From assembly GCA_035544215.1 (NCBI GenBank), contig DATKHY010000003.1, positions 382,501 to 446,500 on the forward strand: a DNA stretch of 64,000 nucleotides, written 5' to 3'. Within the stretch, counting starts at the first letter, position 1; every line of letters starts with the position of its first letter. Position numbers and translations under genes: made by a program. Under the pieces are notes generated by a model, which was given only the letters and a program-made list of their open reading frames with translations, did not search any database and was not told the origin of the DNA. Below, one piece after another: positions 19,713 to 30,393 of the stretch. This DNA comes from Candidatus Binatia bacterium (GTDB lineage Bacteria; Vulcanimicrobiota; Vulcanimicrobiia; Vulcanimicrobiales; Vulcanimicrobiaceae).

Positions 19713-20446
19713 CGGCGCGCAGGCGCAAACGCTCGGCCGCCGCGCGCATTCGTCCGTTCTGGGTGCCGATCGGGCTGGCCGGGCTCGCCGCGGTGGCCGC
19801 CGGCGCGTTCGCGGCTACCTGGTCCGGTTTCGATCCGAAGAACGTGCAAGTCACCGGAAATCGCAGGGTCTCGACGGCTCAAATCCTGCGCGTCGCCGGC
19901 ATCGCGCCGCACATCAGCATTTGGCTGCAACCCACTAGAGCGATTGCGCGGCGAATCGAGTCAATTCCCTACGTCGGCACGGTCTGGATTCACCGCGTTC
20001 CGCCGGCGTCGTTGCGCATCGCGGTAGCGGAACGCGAACCGTTCGCGATCTTAGACAGCTGGCCGGAGGACGCGGTCGTCGATCGCAACCTTCGGGTGCT
20101 CGAAGCGGCGACCGGTGACGAGTCGCTGCCCGAGTTGATCGTGCGGCCGGATATCGCCCTGCGCCCGGGGGCGTTCGTCGTGACGCACGACGCTGCCGAA
20201 CTGCGGGACGCGTACGAGGCCATGGCTACGAGGCAGATCGTGCCGCGGTCGCTCGCGCTCGACCGCTACGGCGGTCTCGTCGTTACGCTGCGCGACGGCC
20301 TGCGGGTGCTCATCGGGCAGCAAAACGATCTGGGGCAAAAACTCACGCTGGTCGACGCGATCCTCGCGCAAATCGTGCGCGGGCAGCGCCGCGTCGCGGC
20401 GATTGACGTGCGGGCGCCGTCGGCGCCCGTGATCGTGTATCGGTAA
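19709..20446 (+). CDS. ftsQ: Cell division protein FtsQ/DivIB
   Basis: A 245-residue bitopic membrane protein from GTG 19709, which overlaps the upstream stop. It has a basic cytoplasmic N terminus (ARRRKRSAAARIR) and one transmembrane helix (about residues 15-33). A POTRA-type domain starts at FDPKNVQVTGNRRVSTAQIL, followed by an FtsQ beta domain. FtsQ links the early divisome to the FtsW/FtsI septal synthase through FtsL and FtsB. No mur genes precede it, unlike the usual dcw cluster. Confidence 0.88.
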   Translation: MTARRRKRSAAARIRPFWVPIGLAGLAAVAAGAFAATWSGFDPKNVQVTGNRRVSTAQILRVAGIAPHISIWLQPTRAIARRIESIPYVGTVWIHRVPPASLRIAVAEREPFAILDSWPEDAVVDRNLRVLEAATGDESLPELIVRPDIALRPGAFVVTHDAAELRDAYEAMATRQIVPRSLALDRYGGLVVTLRDGLRVLIGQQNDLGQKLTLVDAILAQIVRGQRRVAAIDVRAPSAPVIVYR

Positions 20447-20453
20447 GTGCGGT

Positions 20454-20741
20454 TTAGTGGCTGGTGAGGTCGGCGTAGACGACCACTTCGCCCTTGATGA
20501 GCGAGAGCTTGATCTGGTCGTTCGTCTGGATTTTCGAAAAATCTACGCTGGCCCGCCCCGCAGGCAAGGTGGTTTCCTTGCCGTCGATGACGACCTGCAC
20601 GTGCTTCGCGTCGACGACTTTTTCCACCGTTGCCGTGTACGTGCCGTCCGGGAAGCTCGCCGGATCCACCATCGCCGCTCGCGCGCAAAGCGGAGCTAGG
20701 CATCCGGCCAAGAGGGCAAACGAGAACACGATGTTTTTCAA
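20454..20741 (-). CDS. Small secreted protein of unknown function
   Basis: A 95-residue protein with a signal peptide (MKNIVFSFALLAGCLAPLCARA) and a short beta-rich mature part (FPDGTYTATVEKVVDAKHVQVVIDGKETTLP). I do not recognise the family. The first ATG in frame (20765) lies 8 codons upstream, but AGGAG within that stretch sits 8 nt before TTG 20741, so translation should start at the TTG. It is inserted against the direction of ftsQ and ftsA. Confidence 0.65.
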   Translation of the reverse strand: MKNIVFSFALLAGCLAPLCARAAMVDPASFPDGTYTATVEKVVDAKHVQVVIDGKETTLPAGRASVDFSKIQTNDQIKLSLIKGEVVVYADLTSH

Positions 20742-21015
20742 GAGTCCGGCTCCTACGATGTGCAAACGGTTAAGAACGAATCATAGCGCAACTTCGCCGA
20801 CCGTTCTAGTGGTAGCGGCGAAGGCCCTTATGGGATTTCTTTGAGCTCTTTTTGATTTGCCCTTCGCGCCGGAACCGAAAGCTCTGCAGGCATACACAGG
20901 TTCTCCACCGCCCGCTACGGTTGTCCTCAAGGAGATGCCCGAGTGCTCGCCAAGGAGTGCAAGCCGGACTGGGTCCGGGCTATCGATAGTAGGAATTGGC
21001 GGCGAGAACCACAAT
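20742..21015 (+). other. ftsA upstream spacer
   Basis: About 270 nt between the divergent small secreted gene and ftsA. It should hold promoters for both. An in-frame extension of ftsA to 20857 is open but has no family similarity. I see no clear -35/-10 pair, riboswitch or terminator. Confidence 0.5.
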
Positions 21016-22236
21016 ATGTCGTGGTTAATGAAGCACGAGACCGTATGCGGGCTCGATATCGGGACGACCAAAACCTGCACTGTCGTCGCGGTCGCCGGCC
21101 CCACCGGGCTCGAGATCGTCGGGATGGGCGAGGCGCCGTCCCTGGGAATGCGCAAAGGCGTCGTCGTCGACCTTGACGAGACCATCAAATCCATCGAAGC
21201 GGCGACCGAGAAGGCTGAGCGCATGGCCGGCATCCATTTCGGCGAGGTCGTCGTGGGGATCACCGGAGATCACATCCGCAGCACCAATAATCGGGCTGTC
21301 GTCGCCGTCTCCGGCGAGGATCGCGAGGTTACCACCGGCGACGTGCGCCGCGTTATCGACGCGAGCAAGATCATAAACTTGCCCAGCGACCGGCAGATCA
21401 TCCACGCGCTTCCGCGCTACTTCACCGTAGACGGCCAGGAGGGCGTAAGCGACCCGATCGGGATGGCCGGCGGAAGGCTCGAAGTCGATACGCACATCAT
21501 CACGGGGAGCACGAGCTTCATCACCAACGTGCTCAAGTGCGTCCAGCGCGCAGGTCTCGAGACGATGGGCGTCGTCTTCGAGCCGCTGGCGAGCTCCGCA
21601 GCCACGCTGCAGCAGGAAGAGAAACAAGTCGGAGTCGTGCTGCTCGACATCGGCGGCGGCACGACGGACATCGCCGTCTACTCGCTCGGCAGCGCGATCT
21701 ACACCGCCACGATTCCGGTGGGCGGCAACGTGCTCACCAGCGACATCTCGCTCGGTCTCAAGACGACGCTGGCGGAGGCCGAAGACGTCAAGAAGCGGCT
21801 GGGCGCGAGGCAAGGCGACGAGAGCTTCGCCGTACGCACGCTCGACGGTCGCTCGACTCGGGAGCATACGACCGCGGAGCTGAGGCAGATCGTCGTGCCG
21901 CGGGTCGTCGAGACGCTGCGCATGGCGCGGCAGAAGATCGTCGACAACGTTCCGCGCGATCTCGTGCTGGGCGAAATTGTCATCACGGGGGGCGGTGCGC
22001 TGCTGCCCAACATCGAACCCCTGGCCGAAGAGGTCTTTGGTCTGCCGGTGCGGATCGGGACGGCGAACACGATCGGAGGTCTAACCGACGCGATGACCGC
22101 TCCCCAATACGCCACGGCGGTCGGGCTCGTTCTCTTCGGCCACAACGGCGACCGTGACGACGCGATGCGCGTCGGACGGCGACGCGGCGGGATAGTGGCG
22201 CGAGCCCAGCGCTGGCTGGCGGACCTGTGGACCTAA
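21016..22236 (+). CDS. ftsA: Cell division protein FtsA
   Basis: The actin-like membrane tether of FtsZ, 406 residues from ATG 21016. ATG 21028 is an alternative start. ATPase motifs are CGLDIGTTKTCTVVAV (phosphate 1), VVLLDIGGGTTDIAVY (phosphate 2) and EIVITGGGALLPNIEPLAEEVF (adenosine motif). The SHS2 insertion domain lies at about residues 80-160. The C terminus, RAQRWLADLWT, is a short amphipathic helix of the kind that binds membrane. ftsZ starts 32 nt downstream. Confidence 0.95.
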   Translation: MSWLMKHETVCGLDIGTTKTCTVVAVAGPTGLEIVGMGEAPSLGMRKGVVVDLDETIKSIEAATEKAERMAGIHFGEVVVGITGDHIRSTNNRAVVAVSGEDREVTTGDVRRVIDASKIINLPSDRQIIHALPRYFTVDGQEGVSDPIGMAGGRLEVDTHIITGSTSFITNVLKCVQRAGLETMGVVFEPLASSAATLQQEEKQVGVVLLDIGGGTTDIAVYSLGSAIYTATIPVGGNVLTSDISLGLKTTLAEAEDVKKRLGARQGDESFAVRTLDGRSTREHTTAELRQIVVPRVVETLRMARQKIVDNVPRDLVLGEIVITGGGALLPNIEPLAEEVFGLPVRIGTANTIGGLTDAMTAPQYATAVGLVLFGHNGDRDDAMRVGRRRGGIVARAQRWLADLWT

Positions 22237-22268
22237 ATCTCTTTCATCGAACGGAGGAACCCCTAGCA

Positions 22269-23348
22269 ATGGCTGAAGTGCGACGTTCTGTATCGGAGCC
22301 GGAACACGCGGCGACCATCAAAGTCATCGGCATCGGGGGCGGCGGTTGCAATGCCGTCAACCGAATGATCGCGGCCGGTCTCTCCGGAGTCGACTTCTTC
22401 GCCGTCAATTCCGACGTGCAAGCCTTGCGCGGCGCGCTCACTGAGAACCGCGTCCATGTGGGAGGCGGTCAGACGCGCGGCCTCGGCGCCGGCGCGAACC
22501 CGACGCTGGGGCGCGAAGCCGCCGAAGCGTCGCGGGAAGATTTGGGGCTGATCTTGGAAGGTGCCGACCTCGTGTTTTTGACCGCCGGGATGGGCGGCGG
22601 GACGGGCACCGGCGCGGCGCCGGTAATCGCTGAGCTCGCGCGCGAGTCCGGAGCACTCACGATCGCCGTCGTCACGAAGCCGTTCGCGTTCGAGGGCAAG
22701 AAGCGCATGCAAATTGCGGAGAACGGGATCGCGGAGCTCGAGGCTAAGGTCGACACGCTGATCACGATTCCCAACGAGCGAATCCTCCAGGTCATCGAGA
22801 AGAAGACGCCGCTCAACGAGGCGTTCTCGTACGCCGACGACGTGTTGCGCCAGGGCATTGCGGGAATCAGCGACCTCATCACGCAGCCGGGTCTGATCAA
22901 CCTTGACTTCGCCGACGTCAAGACGATCATGACCGACGCCGGGTCGGCGATGATGGGCATCGGCGAGGGAAGCGGCGAGCATCGCGCGGCCGACGCCGCC
23001 CAGAAGGCCATCGCGTCACCGCTGCTCGAGACGACGGTCGAGGGCGCGCACGGCGTGATCTTTAACATCACCGGCGGCCCGGACATGGCGATGTACGAGG
23101 TGAACGAGGCTGCGGAAATGATCAGCCGCGCCGTCGATTCGGAGGCGCAGATCATCTTCGGCGCGTCGATCGATCCATCGATGTCCGGAAAGGTCCGGGT
23201 CACCGTGCTTGCGGCCGGATTCGGCACGCGCCGCGGTTACCGCGCGGCGCAGTCGGGATACGCATTCGATACGGGGAGACTCGACGCGGTGGCGCCGGTG
23301 ACGATGGACGACATCGACGTGCCGGCGTTCCTGCGTTATCGCGGCTAA
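22269..23348 (+). CDS. ftsZ: Cell division protein FtsZ
   Basis: The tubulin-like GTPase that forms the division ring, 359 residues from ATG 22269. GGAGG lies about 11 nt upstream. Motifs are IKVIGIGGGGCNAVNRM (nucleotide binding), the tubulin signature GGGTGTGAAPVIAELA, and NLDFADVKTIM with the catalytic-loop aspartate. The C-terminal linker is short. It ends in MDDIDVPAFLRYRG, a well-kept conserved tail that binds FtsA and other partners. Confidence 0.97.
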   Translation: MAEVRRSVSEPEHAATIKVIGIGGGGCNAVNRMIAAGLSGVDFFAVNSDVQALRGALTENRVHVGGGQTRGLGAGANPTLGREAAEASREDLGLILEGADLVFLTAGMGGGTGTGAAPVIAELARESGALTIAVVTKPFAFEGKKRMQIAENGIAELEAKVDTLITIPNERILQVIEKKTPLNEAFSYADDVLRQGIAGISDLITQPGLINLDFADVKTIMTDAGSAMMGIGEGSGEHRAADAAQKAIASPLLETTVEGAHGVIFNITGGPDMAMYEVNEAAEMISRAVDSEAQIIFGASIDPSMSGKVRVTVLAAGFGTRRGYRAAQSGYAFDTGRLDAVAPVTMDDIDVPAFLRYRG

Positions 23349-23386
23349 GCCCGGCGGAGCCCGCGTTCCGAGTGTTGTCGGAACCG

Positions 23387-24307
23387 ATGAACGCTAGCCA
23401 GGCACAGGAAAGGGTCCGCGTGGAGGCGCTGGACGCGATACTTGGCGTCGCGCTGCAAGTCTTAGACGACGGGTTCGTGCGCGTCGTCGATTACATGGGC
23501 GGCGATAGGTCGATCGTTCAGGCGGCTCGCGTTTCGTACGGAGCAGGGACGAAGCGAATCTCCGAAGATCGCGGCTTGATTCGCTACCTCATGCGTCATC
23601 GGCACACGACGCCGTTCGAGATGTGCGAGATCAAACTGCACGTTCGAGTGCCGATGGATTGCTGGCGACAGTGGATCAGGCACAGAACGGCGAGCGTCAA
23701 CGAATATTCTACGCGGTACTCCCTCGCCATAGATGCGGCGCAATCGACCCCGGAAGGCGACTGGCGCCGTCAAGCGGCGCTGAACCGGCAAGGCAGCGAC
23801 GAAGCCATCGACGTCGACACGGGGACTACGCTGTCGGAGAGAGAGCGGCAGCTCCAGGAACTTGCGCGGCAAGTTTACGAGGAGCGCATCGCGGCGGGCG
23901 TCGCCCGCGAGCAAGCTCGAAAGGACCTGCCGATTTCGACCTACACCGAAGCGTACTGGAAGATCAACCTTCACAACCTCCTGCATTTCCTGATGCTGCG
24001 CATGGATAGTCACGCGCAGGAAGAGATACGCAGTTACGCCAGGGTAATCGGTCGGAAAGTCGTAGCGGTTTGGTGTCCATTCGCGTGGGAGGCTTTCGTC
24101 GACTACGAACTTGAATCGATCCGGCTTTCCCGGCTGGAGAGAAAAATAGTGCGCCTGCTCAGTGCGGGGGAGCCCGCGGCGGCGATATCGGAATTAGAGA
24201 ACGCCGGCCTCCTCAAGAGAACGGCCGAGGGTCTTGCTCGGAATCGTGAACGTGCCGAGCTGGAAGAAAAGCTGAGAGAGTTCTGCATCGACGTCCCGTG
24301 GCTTTAG
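23387..24307 (+). CDS. thyX: Flavin-dependent thymidylate synthase ThyX
   Basis: Makes dTMP from dUMP with FAD, NADPH and methylenetetrahydrofolate. The ThyX motif RHRTASVNEYS is complete. RYLMRHRHTTPFEMCEIKLHV and the C-terminal LRMDSHAQEEIRSYA are the other conserved blocks. The protein has 306 residues from ATG 23387 (TTG 23372 is possible). It is longer than the common 220-250 because of a charged helical tail after about residue 250. No thyA is seen in this window. Confidence 0.95.
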   Translation: MNASQAQERVRVEALDAILGVALQVLDDGFVRVVDYMGGDRSIVQAARVSYGAGTKRISEDRGLIRYLMRHRHTTPFEMCEIKLHVRVPMDCWRQWIRHRTASVNEYSTRYSLAIDAAQSTPEGDWRRQAALNRQGSDEAIDVDTGTTLSERERQLQELARQVYEERIAAGVAREQARKDLPISTYTEAYWKINLHNLLHFLMLRMDSHAQEEIRSYARVIGRKVVAVWCPFAWEAFVDYELESIRLSRLERKIVRLLSAGEPAAAISELENAGLLKRTAEGLARNRERAELEEKLREFCIDVPWL

Positions 24308-24323
24308 GCGAGCGGACCGATCG

Positions 24324-25010
24324 ATGATGGGGCGCACCCTGTGGGGTCTCGGGCCACTCTACCACAGCTACCGCCTCTTTGGGGTTAACAATGAGCAACG
24401 CCCTGAGTACGCCGTCAACCAACGGGTCAAAGAGCCGATCATCTTAGGCCACATCGCGCTCGCGCTGGGGAAAAGCCGGCGATCCATCGACGACGCCGTC
24501 TCGTTCGCGGAGCTGTTTTGCGCCGACGGCTACTACGCGATGCTGGCGGCGTGGCTGGGGGCGTCACCGTCGGTCGGCATCGACAACGATCGGGACGGAT
24601 TCAGCAAACCCGTGACCCAGATCGCGCGCCGCCTGGGGCTGAGCGTGGAGTTTGCGCGGCGCGACGTGAACGACTTGAACGAGAGCGACGTTTACGACGT
24701 CGTCGCGAACGTTGGCGGGCTCTATCACGTGCGCGATCCCATCGACGTCCTGCGCAAGTCGTGGGCCCTGGCAAGACGCTACCTGATCGTGCAGAGTGTC
24801 GTCTCGCTGGCGAACGAGGGTGCGGATTACCTCGAAGCGCCGGCGCCGGGCTGGACTCATGGAAGCCGATTCAGCGCCGATTTTCTTTTCGGCGCGGTGC
24901 GCGCCGAAGGCTACCGCGTGATCGACTCGTCCCGCAACGTGCTAGAGGGCAACGAACGGCCGGAAGATCGCGGGAGCGTGTACATGCTCATCGAGAAGCG
25001 TCCGGCGTGA
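24324..25010 (+). CDS. SAM-dependent methyltransferase-like protein
   Basis: A 228-residue protein with a Rossmann-type layout. A glycine motif is seen in FAELFCADGYYAMLAAWLGA, an acidic end of strand 2 in VGIDNDRDGF, and DVVANVGGLYHVRDPIDVLRKS resembles the post-motif II segment of tRNA-wobble-uridine or DUF1698-like methyltransferases. The substrate is unknown. It starts 14 nt after thyX. The C-terminal end overlaps the convergent GT87 gene by 23 nt. Confidence 0.65.
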   Translation: MMGRTLWGLGPLYHSYRLFGVNNEQRPEYAVNQRVKEPIILGHIALALGKSRRSIDDAVSFAELFCADGYYAMLAAWLGASPSVGIDNDRDGFSKPVTQIARRLGLSVEFARRDVNDLNESDVYDVVANVGGLYHVRDPIDVLRKSWALARRYLIVQSVVSLANEGADYLEAPAPGWTHGSRFSADFLFGAVRAEGYRVIDSSRNVLEGNERPEDRGSVYMLIEKRPA

Positions 25011-26391
25011 CATCAGGTTTGCGCGCCGAGGCGAACCACGCCGTGGCGATGGTCGCGATTAGCCCTGCCCACGTCGGCACCTTGACGGCGAGCCACGTGA
25101 GGCTCACCCGGGGCAGCGCCTTCGCGTAGGCGATCCATGCCGCGCCGGCGAGATCGCTTGCGGCGAACGTGCCCGGCGTCGTTGCCACTAGCGGCGCGGG
25201 AGGGGCCAACTCGAGGAGGTATATGGCGGCGCCGACGCCGCCGAAGGTCGCGAGCGAGACGGACGCGCTCGTGCGCAGGCGCAGCAGCAGCGCTGCAACC
25301 ACGAAGAGCGACGCTAAGAACAGCTTCTTGGTGATCCAAACGGGGATCCACGGTATCGCGAGAAGGCAGAGCGCGACGGCAACTATTTGGCGCGCGTTGC
25401 CGCGCAGCGTGAACGCCAAAACGAGCGCAGCGGGAATCGCGAACGGCAGGTCGACCATATGCACGTAGGGACCGCCGATTACGCTGCAGGCGGCGGGCAT
25501 GAAGGCGATCATCTCGGCACGTGCGAGTCGTCCCTGCAGGCGGCGCCCGAGCCAGACGCCGACGACGAGCATGGCGGCGTAGGACGCGTCACCCAGGACG
25601 AGCGCCGCGTTCGCCGGGACAGCGAGCGTGGTGAGCAGATACGTCAAGCCGTACTGATACGGGTGTGCCACCTCGGCGGCGGCTTGCAGCGGGAGCACGC
25701 GCGACACGTATTCGACGGTCGCGCCCACGCCGACGGTGAAAACGCCGGCGCCGAGAAGAACGACCGCGGTCGCGATGAGGGGGATGCGGCTGCGGGGCAG
25801 CCAGAGCAGAAGCGCTACGCAGACCGGCAGGCCGAGATGCGGCTCGATCGCGACCAGCGCGCCGAGGACGCCGGCGATTGCGTCGCGCCCTCGGGCGAGC
25901 GCGACGCCGCATAGGACCAGTGCCAGGAGCGCGAATGGCACGACTTGGCCGGCGTCGAGCAACACGTAACCCGCGGGAAGCAGTAGCGCGGGCGCAGCCG
26001 CCTCGAGCGGAACCAGCGCACCCATCGCGACGATGGTGGCGATCACCGCCGCCGCGATCGCAACGGCGGCCAACTGCCGCGCGGTCGCGTAGTTCAGGCG
26101 CGCCGCGAGCATGAAGGGCGGAAAGTCGTACGGAGGCAGCGGCGCGGGCGTTACGCGCGCCGGATCGTTGCGATAGATGGCGCCGGTGTCGACCGCGTGC
26201 TCGCAGCGGTGGAGCGGCTCGTAGCGATAGGGATCGGCGCCGGTGTCGAGCGCCGCGCCCGCGCAGTAAAAGTCGGCGAAGTCGTAGAGCTGCCGCCAGG
26301 GAAGCGCGTCGCCGAGGCGCGCGACGTCGCGAATTGCCGCGGCGGCCAGCAGAGCGAGCGCCACGAGCACGATGCCGCGCGACGCTTTCAT
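24988..26391 (-). CDS. GT87-type (DUF2029) membrane glycosyltransferase, copy 2
   Basis: A 467-residue polytopic protein from ATG 26391 with about ten hydrophobic segments. The first loop has the acidic motif QLYDFADFYCAGAALDTGAD followed by PYRYEPLHRCEH, typical of GT87 polyprenyl-phosphate-sugar transferases, where the aspartate is catalytic. It would transfer mannose or another sugar from a lipid carrier outside the membrane, and the acceptor is unknown. It overlaps the neighbouring paralogue by 4 nt and shares its motif, loop lengths and C-terminal topology. This is a tandem duplication now well diverged. Confidence 0.78.
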   Translation of the reverse strand: MKASRGIVLVALALLAAAAIRDVARLGDALPWRQLYDFADFYCAGAALDTGADPYRYEPLHRCEHAVDTGAIYRNDPARVTPAPLPPYDFPPFMLAARLNYATARQLAAVAIAAAVIATIVAMGALVPLEAAAPALLLPAGYVLLDAGQVVPFALLALVLCGVALARGRDAIAGVLGALVAIEPHLGLPVCVALLLWLPRSRIPLIATAVVLLGAGVFTVGVGATVEYVSRVLPLQAAAEVAHPYQYGLTYLLTTLAVPANAALVLGDASYAAMLVVGVWLGRRLQGRLARAEMIAFMPAACSVIGGPYVHMVDLPFAIPAALVLAFTLRGNARQIVAVALCLLAIPWIPVWITKKLFLASLFVVAALLLRLRTSASVSLATFGGVGAAIYLLELAPPAPLVATTPGTFAASDLAGAAWIAYAKALPRVSLTWLAVKVPTWAGLIATIATAWFASARKPDVTPDASR

Positions 26392-27824
26392 GCCGTTGGG
26401 TAATCGCTCCGTGGCTGCGACTCCTGCAGCGTGACGACCAGGGCCGCAACGAGCGCGGCCCACGCCGGTATCTTGATCGCGATCCACAGCATATCGGAAG
26501 AGGCGCGCCGGGCGGTGTAGTCGCTCCAGGCCGCCTCGGCAAGCGCAGCCGCCGGATAAGGCTGCGTTATTGCGGCGGGGACGGGCAGATGGGGCGGGTG
26601 GAGCTCGAACAGATACAGCGCGACGCCGATTGCGCAGAAGATCAGCACCGCGCTCCAGCGCTCGACGCGCAGACGCAGCAGGATTACCGCGCAAACGAAC
26701 ATGCTCGCCAAGAACAGCTGCTTTATGCCCCACACGGCGATCCACGGAATCGCCAGCACGCAGAGCGCCGCCGCGAACGCGGATTGCGCGCGGCCGCGGG
26801 TACTCGCCGCGAGCACGAGCAGCGCGGGCAACGCGAAGCACAACTCCTCCTGGTGGACGAAGGCGCCGCCGATGACGGAGCAGAGCGCCGGCAGAAAGAC
26901 CAGGAGCTCGCGGCGGTCGAGCGCCGCGGCTGCACGCGGTGCGGCGTACAATCCGATCGCCACGACGACGAGATAAGAAAGCGCTCCGCCGAGCCGCGCG
27001 AATGCCGCGGGCGCGTGCGCGTACGCGAGCAAATACGTGAGGCTGTACTGGAACGGGAAGCCGATCTCGGCGGCCGCGTGCGCCGGGAGCACGCCGGTGA
27101 CGTACTGCACGAGCCCGCCTACGCCCACTAGGGTTACGGCGACGAGCGCGAGGGACGCGGCGGCGAGCAGAAGCGCTAAGCGTGCTCGTGGAACGAAAAC
27201 AATCGTCGCAACCATCACCGCCACGCCGAGGCTCGGCTCGACGGCGGTCAGCGCGGCCGCGACGCCGGCGGGGGCGTAGCTATCCCGCCGCAGCAGCCAG
27301 CCGCAGCCGGCGAGCGCGAGCAGCGCGAAAGGAACGATCTGCGCGGTGTTGAGCGAGGCGAACAGGGCCGACAGAAGCAGCGCCGCCGCGACGACGACGA
27401 TCGGCACGCCCAGACCTGCGATCGTGGCCACGCACAGCGCGACCGCAGCGACGATCGCGACCGCATCGATGTCGCGGGCAGCGCCTGGCGACAGCCGTGC
27501 GAGGGCCATGAATGGAACGAAATCATAGGGAGGCTGCGGGGCGGGAAACGCAAGCGCCGGATTCGTTTGAAAGATTCGATCTCGCAGCGACGCGCCGGCG
27601 TTCACGAGATGCTCGCAGCCGTGCAACGGTTCGTAGGTGTACGGGCTTGCGTGCCGATCGATCACCGATCCCGCGCAATAGAAGTCGGCGAACTCGTCCA
27701 TAGTTTTCCAGGGCAGCGCACCGTCCAGCCGGCTCAAGTCGCGTAATGCGGCGATGGCCAACAATCCGACGAGCACGCCGAGGACCAGACGGTTCCGCTC
27801 CTTAACGACGACGATCTCGCTCAA
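26388..27824 (-). CDS. GT87-type (DUF2029) membrane glycosyltransferase, copy 1
   Basis: A 478-residue polytopic protein, the first gene of a two-gene unit. After transmembrane helix 1 it has KTMDEFADFYCAGSVIDRHA then PYTYEPLHGCEHL, matching the downstream paralogue and the GT87 acidic loop. About ten more hydrophobic helices follow. Later shared blocks (QYSLTYLLAY, PALCSVIGGAFVH, IKQLFLASMF) show the copies are homologous over their full length. Confidence 0.78.
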   Translation of the reverse strand: MSEIVVVKERNRLVLGVLVGLLAIAALRDLSRLDGALPWKTMDEFADFYCAGSVIDRHASPYTYEPLHGCEHLVNAGASLRDRIFQTNPALAFPAPQPPYDFVPFMALARLSPGAARDIDAVAIVAAVALCVATIAGLGVPIVVVAAALLLSALFASLNTAQIVPFALLALAGCGWLLRRDSYAPAGVAAALTAVEPSLGVAVMVATIVFVPRARLALLLAAASLALVAVTLVGVGGLVQYVTGVLPAHAAAEIGFPFQYSLTYLLAYAHAPAAFARLGGALSYLVVVAIGLYAAPRAAAALDRRELLVFLPALCSVIGGAFVHQEELCFALPALLVLAASTRGRAQSAFAAALCVLAIPWIAVWGIKQLFLASMFVCAVILLRLRVERWSAVLIFCAIGVALYLFELHPPHLPVPAAITQPYPAAALAEAAWSDYTARRASSDMLWIAIKIPAWAALVAALVVTLQESQPRSDYPTA

Positions 27825-27986
27825 TCCCTATCTACTTTCGTAACTCGACCGGAAACCATTCCGCATCGCGCGTACGCGGCGTCTACGCCATATTGCGCTT
27901 TGAGGTCGCGTGGTGTATAACGAGGGAACCGGGGCGGCGCCTCCGCGCGGTCACGGATTTTTGGCGAACGAAGCTGAGGTTTGGGT

Positions 27987-28670
27987 GTGGCTCTTTGCTT
28001 TCGTGCAACGCCGTTGCGCCGCGAGCGCATCGTCGCGGATTACTGGTACCTATGTCGGCGCGCAGCGCGCCGCTTCATGCGGCCGGGTCTCGATCGCGCG
28101 GATCTCGAGCAGATCGGCGCGATCGGTCTGATCAAGGCCGTCGATCGTTATGATTCCCGGCAGAGCGCGCCGTTCGAGGCGTATGCGTGGCTCCTAATCG
28201 TCGGCGAGCTGATGCACTACGCGCGGGACGGCGAGCGCGTGCTGCGCGCACCGCGGAAAGTTCGCGACTTGGAGCGGCGCTGGGCGATCGCCGAGCGCGA
28301 GCTCTGGACGCTGCTCGGTCGCGAGCCGCACGACTCCGACGTCGCGCTGCTAACGCATGCGACGCCCGCGGAGGTTCGCGAGATTCGCGCATATCGTGCG
28401 AGCAGTCGCGTCGTCTCTCTGGAGCTGCTGCACGACGCGGAACGCGGGGTCGGGCAGTACGCCATCGAGGACGTTCTGGACCGGCTCACGGTAGAAAACA
28501 TCCTCGAAGGTCTTTCGCCGCTCGAGCGGCAGATCGTGCGCTCGATTCACCTGGATGGCGCCACCGTCGTGGAGCTCGCAGCGCGGCTCGGATACTCGCG
28601 CCGGCACGTGACTCGCCTGCATCGCGGCGCGCTCGAACGGCTGAAATCCTTGGCGAACCTAGTGAAGTAG
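27987..28670 (+). CDS. RNA polymerase sigma factor, SigB/SigF (group 3) type
   Basis: About 227 residues. Region 2 is seen in RIVADYWYLCRRAARRFM, then DLEQIGAIGLIKAVDRYD and FEAYAWLLIVGELMHYARD (regions 2.2-2.4). Region 3 follows (VRDLERRWAIAERELWTLLG). Region 4 has LSPLERQIVRSIHLDG and a helix-turn-helix VVELAARLGYSRRHVTRLHRGALERLK. This matches stress or sporulation-type sigma factors controlled by partner switching. GTG 27987 is preferred because GAGGT lies 6 nt upstream, and TTG 27981 is the alternative. STAS antagonists and a PP2C phosphatase occur elsewhere in the window. Confidence 0.85.
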   Translation: MALCFRATPLRRERIVADYWYLCRRAARRFMRPGLDRADLEQIGAIGLIKAVDRYDSRQSAPFEAYAWLLIVGELMHYARDGERVLRAPRKVRDLERRWAIAERELWTLLGREPHDSDVALLTHATPAEVREIRAYRASSRVVSLELLHDAERGVGQYAIEDVLDRLTVENILEGLSPLERQIVRSIHLDGATVVELAARLGYSRRHVTRLHRGALERLKSLANLVK

Positions 28671-28702
28671 GCTCCGATTGGGCCGCCGAAAGGGATCGCG
28701 TC

Positions 28703-29859
<1,157 letters not shown>

Positions 29860-29863
<4 letters not shown>

Positions 29864-30393
29864 AACGCCATGTGGCGTTGGTCGGCTTCATGGGATCCGG
29901 AAAATCGACGGTAGGACGACGACTCGCGCGGCGGATGGGATGCGCGTTCGTAGACACCGACGTCGTCGTGGCGCGCGAGCACGGCCCCGTGCCGGAGATC
30001 TTCGTGCAGGAAGGCGAGGCGGCGTTTCGGCGCTACGAACAGGCCGCGATCCGCGGCGCTCTCGAGAGCGCGGAACCGGTCGTACTCGCCTTGGGCGGCG
30101 GAGCACTCACGGTAGCGGCTAATCGCAACCTGTTGGCAGGCCGGGCGTATCGCGTCTTCATTCGCGCATCGCCCGAACAGGTGCTGGCGCGGCTGCGTAA
30201 GGCGAAGGAGATGCGGCCGCTGCTCGGAGATACGCCGACGCTTGCGACGATACGAGCGCTTTACGACAAGCGCATGCCGCAGTACGAGGTCGCGGACCAC
30301 GTCGTCCGGGCCGATCGCCTGAGCGGCCGGCAAGTGCTCGATGACATCGTCGAGTGGCTGCGCAGCAGCCGAATAACGTTGGGACGATCGTGA
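29860..30393 (+). CDS. aroK: Shikimate kinase
   Basis: A 177-residue P-loop kinase phosphorylating shikimate at the 3-hydroxyl. Walker A is LVGFMGSGKSTVGRRLA. DTD follows in CAFVDTDVVV. FRRYEQAAI stands for the shikimate-binding FRxxE, and LALGGGAL is the GGG loop. The lid arginine is in KEMRPLL. The start overlaps the aroC stop (ATGA). Confidence 0.94.
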
